Shown here piece after piece: positions 1-4,872 of a DNA stretch of 6,227 nucleotides. Position 1 is the first letter of the stretch; each line of letters starts with the position of its first letter. The stretch is from contig JAEDNW010000130.1 of assembly GCA_016302315.1 (NCBI GenBank), positions 1 through 6,227 on the forward strand. Reading direction: 5' to 3'. The DNA is from UBA1724 sp016302315. GTDB taxonomy: Bacteria; Verrucomicrobiota; Lentisphaeria; Oligosphaerales; Oligosphaeraceae. A program made the position numbers and the translations under genes. The notes under the pieces are model-generated. The model did not search any database. It had not been told where the DNA came from and worked only from the letters and a program-made list of their open reading frames with translations.

Positions 1-1
1 G

Positions 2-523
2 GATGCCCATCTTCGCCAACTCCGCCAGCGTCTCGCCCCGGAAGCCCCCCACCGAAATCTGCCCCCCCTGTTGGCCCAAACCCGCCCCCAGGATCTGGTG
101 GTCATCCCCCGGGAAGCCTACCAGATTTCCCCCACCACCTACGTGAACGACGCCAAAGCCCCCGTCCCCCACTCCTCCGTGCGCCTTCCCACCACCGGCT
201 ATTCCTGGTGCCTCCGGGTAGATCTCCCCGCCATCCCCCAGGCCGGAACCTGGGAGGCCTTCGCCGAAGTGCGCCTCCCGGACGCCGTCACCTCCCCTCA
301 GGGCATCGCCGCCATGACCGGATTCTACACCTACGGCACCAACTTCGCCGAAGTCAGCCGGGTTCCCCTTCCCGCCGCCGCCCTATCCCGGGAGGCCTAC
401 CGTCTCATCTCCCTGGGAACCATCGACTTCCACAGGGACTACCAAATTTATTTCTCCGGATGGGGAAACCCAACGGTCCCGGAACTCCTCCTGGGACGAC
501 TCTTCCTGCGCCACCTCCCCTAA
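2..523 (+). CDS. C-terminal part of a probable secreted glycan-active protein (DUF4838-like), 5' truncated
   Basis: The reading frame is open from the window edge (frame starts at base 2) to a TAA at 521-523, giving 173 residues with no start codon, so this is the 3' end of a longer gene. A TTG at base 71 is in frame, but coding sequence continues upstream of it and it has no ribosome binding site, so it is not taken as the start. The first 25 residues (LRQLRQRLAPEAPHRNLP) look helical. The rest is rich in beta-strand patterns typical of a C-terminal beta-sandwich: a WCLRVDLP strand, then TWEAFAEVRL, YRLISLGTIDF and a final LLLGRLFLRHL strand. This layout resembles the C-terminal domain of large DUF4838/alpha-glucuronidase-like proteins, which are often exported and linked to polysaccharide use; I recognise it by pattern only. 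No catalytic residues lie in the part present. It ends 6 bases before the phosphoesterase gene, so the two are probably co-transcribed and perhaps translationally coupled. That it is coding is fairly sure; the family call is tentative. Confidence 0.6.
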   Translation, partial: DAHLRQLRQRLAPEAPHRNLPPLLAQTRPQDLVVIPREAYQISPTTYVNDAKAPVPHSSVRLPTTGYSWCLRVDLPAIPQAGTWEAFAEVRLPDAVTSPQGIAAMTGFYTYGTNFAEVSRVPLPAAALSREAYRLISLGTIDFHRDYQIYFSGWGNPTVPELLLGRLFLRHLP

Positions 524-529
524 TTTCCC

Positions 530-583
530 ATGACTCCCTTCCGCCTCCTCCTTCTCTTCCTGGCCACCATGACCCTCTCCGCC
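530..583 (+). other. Signal peptide of the metallophosphoesterase/propeller protein
   Basis: The first 18 codons encode a short N-region with Arg5, a hydrophobic core LLLLFLA and a polar end TLSA before REITG. Cleavage after Ala18 is the best guess, although the -3 residue is Leu, which is not ideal; cleavage after Ser17 is an alternative. There is no cysteine, so lipidation is not expected. Confidence 0.7.
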
Positions 584-2860
584 CGGGAAATCACAGGCAC
601 TGTCTGGCTGGATGCCGACCAAGACGGACTCCTCTCCCCCCATGACCGCCCCCTGGCCGGCATCCTGGTCAGCGACGGGACCCACTTTGCCACAACCGAT
701 GCCCAGGGGCAGTACCGCCTTTCTCTCTCCCCTAAAGCCACCACCCTCTATGTGCACCGCACGGCCCAATACCAGGCGGACGCCCAGGACTTCTGGCGGA
801 AAATCATCCCCCAGCGTTCCCGCTACGACTTCCTCTTGGAGGAGGCTCATCCCCGCCCTGGGGAAGAGCTCACCTTTCTCCTGCTGGGAGACTCGGAAAC
901 CCTGGAAATGGAGTTTGTCCCGGAATTGAGGAAGCAGATTTCCGCCATTTCGGGAGCCGCCATGGTGGTGATGGCGGGGGACATGGGCAATGGGAACGAG
1001 GAATGCCTCTGGGAGCATCGCCGTGCCCTCACCCGGGAGCATCTGGGGGCTCCTGTGGCCTTTGTGTGCGGCAATCACGATGTGGACTTTCGGGGGAAGG
1101 GGGGCGCGGGGGAGGCCTGCCCCTATCAGACAGTCTTCGGTCCCTGGTGGTATTCTCTGGAGATGGGAGACTATCTCTTGGTGGCCCTCCCCATCTACAA
1201 CAGCTGGGGCGCCCCCCTGATGTATGACATGCTGGACTGCGGAGACTGGCTCAAGGAACTGTGCCGAATCTTCCCGGACAAGAAGAAGATCCTCCTGTGC
1301 CATGATTTGCCAGATCTGTCGGGCTGGGCCATGAAGACCCGGAGTGCCCCCGTGGACTTCGACCAGGAGGGGTTTGTCTGCGCCCTCTACGCCCACAAGC
1401 ACATGGACATTGCGAGGAGGTATCCCTCGGGGCGCATGGCCTTCTCCGTAGCTCCCCCCAACAAGGGCGGCGCCGGATGCTTCGCCCCCGCCTTCCGCAC
1501 GGTCACCCTTCGGGAAAGCACCAATTCCCTGGACAGCCAGCTCTGGCACCCGACCCTCAGAAACCATCTCCACCTGCTCCCCCTCCCCGATGGCACCCTC
1601 TGGGCCACCCTCCACCACGGGGGAGACCCCATCCGCACGGCCACGGTCCAGACAGAGGCAGAAGAGATTTCTCTGGCGCAAGTGGGCCCCATGACCTGGA
1701 AGGGACACCTGACAGGTCCCCTCCCCGCGTCCTTGACCCTCACCGCCTCCACCGCCTCGGGAGAACAGTTCTCCCGGGAATTCACTCCTGCCTCCAACCT
1801 CCTCTCCCCCCGCTGGCTGACCCAGCTTCCCGGCGGCACGGCCATGTGCGCCATGAAAATGGTGGGAGGGCTTTTGATCGTGGGCGTCTCCGACGATGCC
1901 AATGCCCAACAGGGAGGCCTCTATGCCCTGGATCCCCACACAGGAGAAATTCAATGGCGCTTCCTCACCGGCTATGGGATCCGCAACGACTTCGCCACCG
2001 ATGGCCGTTCTCTCTACGCCATCGACACCAGGGCCAATCTCTATGCCCTGGACGCCTCCACAGGAGAACTCCTCTGGCAAAATCTCTCCGACCTACAAAT
2101 CGTCTCCCCCGCCGCCTCCGCGCTCCTCTGCCATGACGGCATCGTGGTGGGCGGATATGGACGACATCTCCGGGGCGTCTCCGCCGCCACCGGGGAAACC
2201 CTCTGGAAAAACACTCACTGGAAGGTGGAGGAACGCACTCCCGCCGAGGATAAACTCACCCTAGTGGACGACCATTCCTTCCTCGTCCTCTCCCGACTCA
2301 ACGGACTCTACCGCCAAGATCTCCATACCGGAAAAGTCCTCTGGCTTTTCCCCAAACTCTTCCTCAACGGCACCCCCCTGGTGGTCGGAGAGGGACAAAT
2401 CCTGGTGGCCGGCGCCAATGTCCTCTACCGGCTGGACGGGGAGACGGGACGCCTGCTGGCCGAGCACAAGGGGATCCCCTGCCAGGCCATGACCGCCCCC
2501 ATGGTTCTCCTGCCCCAGGGAATCCTCCTCCTCTCATCCCATACCCAGGGCCTGACCGCCTACCAAAGCCAGACCATGACCCAACTCTGGCGCTTCCTCC
2601 CGGGCAACGCCCTGCTGCCCACAGGGGACTACGTTACGGGACACCCCGCCTCCCTCGCCGCTCCGCCCCTGCCGGTCGGGGAAAGCTCCTATGTGGCCGG
2701 CAACGATGGCGCCCTCTACCGGGTCCACCACGCCACAGGCCAGAGCAAAAAGCTCTTCCAGGGCGGCGCTCCCTTCCTCAATCCCCCCCTCCTCCAGGAC
2801 GAACTCCTCTTCCTCGCCGACAGCGAAGGGCGGGTCATGGCCTTCCCTCTCCTCCCGTAA
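530..2860 (+). CDS. Exported calcineurin-like metallophosphoesterase fused to a PQQ-like beta-propeller
   Basis: The product has 776 residues. Residues 1-18 form a signal peptide (MTPFR, then a Leu-rich core ending TLSA) with no lipobox cysteine, so it is probably exported and soluble; this also supports the ATG at 530. Residues 22-66 (VWLDADQDGLLSPHDRPLAGI) are an SdrD-B/MetallophosN-like beta domain. Residues about 114-310 are the phosphoesterase: LLLGDSE (D121), MAGD (D151), GNHD (181-184), LLCHD (H258) and AHKH (H289, H291). The first motif is D-x-E rather than the usual D-x-H or D-x-Q, and the last has Ala for Gly. Residues about 320-425 look like a beta-rich linker domain. From about 430 to the end there are seven or eight propeller blades, with AxDxxTGxxxW-type motifs such as LYALDPHTGEIQW (464-476) and LYALDASTGELLW (504-516). 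Such propellers often act as scaffolds without bound PQQ. The likely role is phosphoester hydrolysis outside the cytoplasm, substrate unknown. No Shine-Dalgarno sequence is seen; translation may depend on termination of the gene 6 bases upstream. Confidence 0.88.
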   Translation: MTPFRLLLLFLATMTLSAREITGTVWLDADQDGLLSPHDRPLAGILVSDGTHFATTDAQGQYRLSLSPKATTLYVHRTAQYQADAQDFWRKIIPQRSRYDFLLEEAHPRPGEELTFLLLGDSETLEMEFVPELRKQISAISGAAMVVMAGDMGNGNEECLWEHRRALTREHLGAPVAFVCGNHDVDFRGKGGAGEACPYQTVFGPWWYSLEMGDYLLVALPIYNSWGAPLMYDMLDCGDWLKELCRIFPDKKKILLCHDLPDLSGWAMKTRSAPVDFDQEGFVCALYAHKHMDIARRYPSGRMAFSVAPPNKGGAGCFAPAFRTVTLRESTNSLDSQLWHPTLRNHLHLLPLPDGTLWATLHHGGDPIRTATVQTEAEEISLAQVGPMTWKGHLTGPLPASLTLTASTASGEQFSREFTPASNLLSPRWLTQLPGGTAMCAMKMVGGLLIVGVSDDANAQQGGLYALDPHTGEIQWRFLTGYGIRNDFATDGRSLYAIDTRANLYALDASTGELLWQNLSDLQIVSPAASALLCHDGIVVGGYGRHLRGVSAATGETLWKNTHWKVEERTPAEDKLTLVDDHSFLVLSRLNGLYRQDLHTGKVLWLFPKLFLNGTPLVVGEGQILVAGANVLYRLDGETGRLLAEHKGIPCQAMTAPMVLLPQGILLLSSHTQGLTAYQSQTMTQLWRFLPGNALLPTGDYVTGHPASLAAPPLPVGESSYVAGNDGALYRVHHATGQSKKLFQGGAPFLNPPLLQDELLFLADSEGRVMAFPLLP
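1919..2776 (+). repeat. Tandem beta-propeller blade repeats inside the phosphoesterase gene
   Basis: The encoded region repeats a strand-turn-strand unit of about 40-46 residues. TG turn positions are residues 471, 511, 554, 600, 639 and 736, and blade tryptophans are 476, 516, 559, 605 and 687. The first two units are spaced by exactly 40 codons and are still alike in DNA: CTCTATGCCCTGGA near 1919 recurs 120 bases later near 2039, each followed by CACAGGAGAA a few bases on. The later blades are more degenerate, for example LTAYQSQTMTQLW at 675-687. This matches the PQQ-like/BamB-type propeller fold. Confidence 0.75.
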
Positions 2861-2892
2861 CTCTTTCCTCCTCCCCCTTTTTTCCCATCCTC
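2861..2892 (+). promoter_or_regulatory. Pyrimidine-only spacer before the oxidoreductase start, no Shine-Dalgarno
   Basis: Of the 32 bases between the stop of the phosphoesterase gene and the next ATG, 31 are C or T; the only purine is the A at 2887. There is therefore no purine-rich ribosome binding site in the spacer. The 6-base spacer before the phosphoesterase gene (TTTCCC at 524-529) is also all pyrimidine, and TTTCCCAT occurs at both junctions. In other bacteria, pyrimidine-rich unstructured leaders can be bound by ribosomal protein S1; that this one works that way is an inference. Confidence 0.4.
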
Positions 2893-4602
2893 ATGGAAGC
2901 ATCGAAAATCATCGCCGCAGACTTTATTGTCGTGGGGGGAGGCATGGCGGGCGTCTGCGCTGCCGTGGCCGCCGCCCGCAACGGGGCCAAGACAATCCTG
3001 GTGCAGGATCGTCCCATGGCGGGAGGCAATGCCTCCAGCGAGATCCGGATGTGGATTTGCGGTTCCCGGTGTCCGGAATTTGCGGAAGGAGGCCTGCTAG
3101 AAGAGGTGAAGCTGGCCAACTACTACTACAATCCCACCCTGAAATACACCCTCTGGGACCATGTCCTCCGGGATTTTCTGGAGCGGGAGCCCAATCTGCA
3201 ATGCTATTTCAACACCTCCATTCGGGATGCCCGTGTCCAGAACGGACGCCTTGAGGAGGTCATCGGCTGGGGCCTCACCGACTACACTACCTACCATTTC
3301 CAGGCCCCTCTCTTCGCCGATTGCTCCGGGGATTCCATCCTCGCCCTCCCCTCCGGCGCAGAATTCCGCCATGGACGGGAAGCCAAGGACGCCTTTCAGG
3401 AACCTTGGGGGCTCGCCCAGGCAGACACCCAAACCATGGGCAGCTCCATCCTGCTCCAGTTGCGAAAAACCGGCGACGACCATCCCTTCCATGCTCCCTC
3501 CTGGGCCTACCACTACACCGACGACACCATTCCCCGAAAGGAACTGGCCCAGCCCGGAGACAACTTCTGGTGGCTGGAATTTGGAGGCGTGCTGGACACC
3601 ATCCGGGACAGCCGGGAAATCAACCGGGAACTGACCCGCATCGCCTTGGGATACTGGGAATACATCAAGAATCATCCCGACGGGCGAGGCAAGGGGTGGG
3701 CCCTGGATTGGGTGGGCTCCCTGCCGGGAAAGCGGGAGAGCCGACGCTATGTGGGGGACTACGTCCTCACCCAGAACGACACTTTGGCGGGCCGACATTT
3801 CCAGGATGTGGTGGCCTACGGAGCCTGGCTGGTGGACGAACATCCCCCCCGGGCGATTTACCACACGGGGGAACCCAACCGAACCCAGGAGCTGGCGCCC
3901 GGATACCACATCCCCTACCGATGCCTCTATTCCCATAACGTGGAAAATCTCCTTTTCGCCGGCAGAAACATCTCCGTTTCCCATCTGGCCCTCTCCTCCG
4001 TCCGGGTCATGGCCACCTGCGCTACCCTGGGCCAGGCCGTCGGCACCGCCGCCGCCTTGGCCGTCCGACACCACTGCACCCCCAGGGATGTGGGGCAACT
4101 TCATGGAAAGGAATTGCAGCAGACCCTGATGCTCCAAGACCAATTCCTTCCTGGTCTCTCCCGGGAAAATCCCCTGGTTCAAGCAGCCCAATACGATGCT
4201 CCCGCTTTGGCGGATGGCGTGGAGCGCCCAGACGCCAAAGGCACCGCCCCCCATTCCCTCCCCCTTCGCCAAGGGGAACACACCTCCCTCCATTTCCCCC
4301 GCCCCACCACCATCCACGGAATCCGCCTGGTCTGGGACAGCAACTTCCAGGACCCCAAGCGAATGCGCTTCGATGAAGGAGAGGAGCTGCGGGGCATTCT
4401 TCCCGATTCCCTGGGAAAGGCCTTCACCGTGGAGGCCAAGGTCAACCACTCCTGGCAGACCCTATGTCAGAGCCGGGACAACTTCCAGCGACTCCTCCTC
4501 CTCTCCCTGCCTCCCCGGGAAATCACCGATCTCCGTCTGACCCTCCAGGAGGAACGCACCCCGGGAAATCCCGCCCGACTCTTCTCCCTGGAAGTCCTGT
4601 GA
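2893..4602 (+). CDS. FAD-dependent oxidoreductase (PF12831-type) with C-terminal beta-rich domain
   Basis: The product has 569 residues and no signal peptide or membrane segment, so it is probably cytoplasmic. A Rossmann FAD-binding motif lies at the N-terminus: FIVVGGGMAG (11-20, GxGxxG), then AAVAAARNGAKTILVQDR (23-40) and the PMAGGNASSE segment (41-50) typical of the 'FAD dependent oxidoreductase' family. Further family marks are ADCSGDSILA (142-151), LPGKRESRRYVGDYVLTQND (277-296), and the C-terminal FAD contact NLLFAGRNISVSHLALSSVR (352-371) followed by the TCATLGQAVGTAAALA helix. Residues about 445-569 form a separate beta-rich extension (LHFPRPTTIHGIRLVWDSNF and DLRLTLQEERTPGNPARLF) resembling a discoidin-like or other binding sandwich. 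Homologues are common beside glycan-degradation genes, but their substrates are mostly unproven. The GGGMAG motif 14 residues from the start supports the ATG at 2893. It lies 32 bases after the phosphoesterase gene, in the same direction. The family call is secure; sugar oxidation is an inference from context. Confidence 0.9.
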   Translation: MEASKIIAADFIVVGGGMAGVCAAVAAARNGAKTILVQDRPMAGGNASSEIRMWICGSRCPEFAEGGLLEEVKLANYYYNPTLKYTLWDHVLRDFLEREPNLQCYFNTSIRDARVQNGRLEEVIGWGLTDYTTYHFQAPLFADCSGDSILALPSGAEFRHGREAKDAFQEPWGLAQADTQTMGSSILLQLRKTGDDHPFHAPSWAYHYTDDTIPRKELAQPGDNFWWLEFGGVLDTIRDSREINRELTRIALGYWEYIKNHPDGRGKGWALDWVGSLPGKRESRRYVGDYVLTQNDTLAGRHFQDVVAYGAWLVDEHPPRAIYHTGEPNRTQELAPGYHIPYRCLYSHNVENLLFAGRNISVSHLALSSVRVMATCATLGQAVGTAAALAVRHHCTPRDVGQLHGKELQQTLMLQDQFLPGLSRENPLVQAAQYDAPALADGVERPDAKGTAPHSLPLRQGEHTSLHFPRPTTIHGIRLVWDSNFQDPKRMRFDEGEELRGILPDSLGKAFTVEAKVNHSWQTLCQSRDNFQRLLLLSLPPREITDLRLTLQEERTPGNPARLFSLEVL

Positions 4603-4609
4603 GCGCAAA

Positions 4610-4633
4610 GGGGAGCCGGGAAACGGATTCCCC
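4610..4633 (+). terminator. Stable stem-loop just after the oxidoreductase stop codon
   Basis: Seven bases past the TGA, GGGGAG (4610-4615) pairs with TTCCCC (4628-4633, one G-T pair). After a single unpaired A at 4627, CCG (4616-4618) pairs with CGG (4624-4626), closing a GGAAA loop. This is a GC-rich stem of nine pairs. No T-run follows, so it is not a standard intrinsic terminator. It could mark or protect the 3' end of the upstream message, or act with the C-rich stretch that follows. Confidence 0.4.
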
Positions 4634-4657
4634 AGAATGCCCGCAGGGGCCATGGGA

Positions 4658-4710
4658 CTCCCCCTCTACTCTATCCGCCCCCTATTTCCCCCGAAAAGAA
4701 ATCTCTCCCC
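4658..4710 (+). terminator. C-rich, G-poor stretch; possible Rho loading site
   Basis: By hand count this 53-base stretch has 27 C and only 3 G, with C-runs at 4660-4664, 4678-4682, 4688-4692 and 4707-4710. It lies in the untranslated gap directly downstream of the hairpin that ends the oxidoreductase transcript. Unstructured C-over-G regions of this kind are the known signature of Rho utilisation sites. The genes here are themselves C-rich in places, so the signal is suggestive only. Confidence 0.28.
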
Positions 4711-4722
4711 AAAGCGGGGTTG

Positions 4723-4732
4723 CCCCCCCCCC
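4723..4732 (+). repeat. Homopolymer run of ten C
   Basis: Ten consecutive C lie in the gap upstream of melA, 5 bases before a candidate -35 element. The GGGG at 4716-4719 can pair either with CCCC at 4707-4710 (loop AAAGC) or with the first C of this run (loop TTG), so two exclusive small hairpins are possible. Tracts of this length are prone to slippage during replication and during sequencing. Confidence 0.85.
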
Positions 4733-4737
4733 TGGGA

Positions 4738-4766
4738 TTGGACGCCTAGGAGGAAAAGACTATCTT
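4738..4766 (+). promoter_or_regulatory. Candidate sigma70-type promoter for melA
   Basis: TTGGAC (4738-4743) and TATCTT (4761-4766) are separated by exactly 17 bases, resembling -35 and -10 elements with 3 and 4 matches to TTGACA and TATAAT. Transcription would begin near 4773 and give a leader of about 100 bases before the ATG at 4873. Another weak -10-like hexamer, TACAAC at 4841-4846, has no suitable -35 partner. The match is modest and the lineage's promoter consensus is unknown. Confidence 0.28.
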
Positions 4767-4786
4767 ATTCCCCGGTGACGGAAGAA

Positions 4787-4801
4787 CATCCTGCCAGGGT
4801 G
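4787..4801. promoter_or_regulatory. Imperfect 15-base palindrome, possible operator for melA
   Basis: CATCCTGCCAGGGTG is a palindrome centred on C4794 in which six of seven arm positions match (the 4789/4799 pair does not). It lies about 14 bases past the inferred transcription start and about 70 bases before melA, where a repressor site controlling a sugar gene would be expected. A looser inverted repeat, GCCA (4793-4796) with TGGC (4808-4811), overlaps it. No regulator gene is in the window. Confidence 0.25.
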
Positions 4802-4858
4802 CCCCCGTGGCTTTGCCCGTTCTTTTTTTGTAGAAAAAGTTACAACATCTTCATTACC

Positions 4859-4863
4859 AAGGA
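4859..4863 (+). promoter_or_regulatory. Shine-Dalgarno site AAGGA of melA
   Basis: AAGGA lies 9 bases upstream of the ATG at 4873 in an AT-rich leader (about 4820-4872). It fixes the start at 4873 and is the only clear ribosome binding site in the window. Confidence 0.7.
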
Positions 4864-4872
4864 TTTACAAAC

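Larger units (their letters stand above)
4603..4872 (+). other. Regulatory gap between the oxidoreductase and melA genes
   Basis: This 270-base gap is the only sizeable non-coding stretch. In order it holds the stem-loop at 4610-4633, a second weak hairpin (AGGGG 4645-4649 with CCCCT 4661-4665), the C-rich zone, the C10 run, the candidate promoter and palindrome, and an AT-rich end with CTTTTT/AAAAAG inverted arms (4822-4827, 4834-4839). I see no tRNA, no convincing small gene and no mobile element. An open frame from 4637 to 4876 overlaps the melA start but is Pro-rich and has no ribosome binding site. Confidence 0.6.

Noticed and set aside
71..523. TTG at 71 as the start of a complete 150-residue gene
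   Set aside because: The same frame is open to the window edge, the upstream residues look coding, and no ribosome binding site precedes the TTG.
383..2080. 565-codon antisense open frame opposite genes 1 and 2
   Set aside because: It is Gly/Glu-rich with no recognisable domain, it lies opposite a clearly recognisable protein, and its length is explained by codon-register avoidance of TTA, CTA and TCA.
3097..4449. 450-codon antisense open frame opposite the oxidoreductase
   Set aside because: It has the same codon-register effect; the sense strand carries all FAD-binding motifs and the antisense product is low complexity.
4645..4665. Second hairpin in the gap (AGGGG with CCCCT) as an intrinsic terminator
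   Set aside because: It has only five pairs, an 11-base loop and no T-run after it.
4822..4839. CTTTTT/AAAAAG inverted repeat as a terminator in front of melA
   Set aside because: The stem is all A-T apart from one pair and is followed directly by the melA leader; it is more likely part of the AT-rich initiation region.
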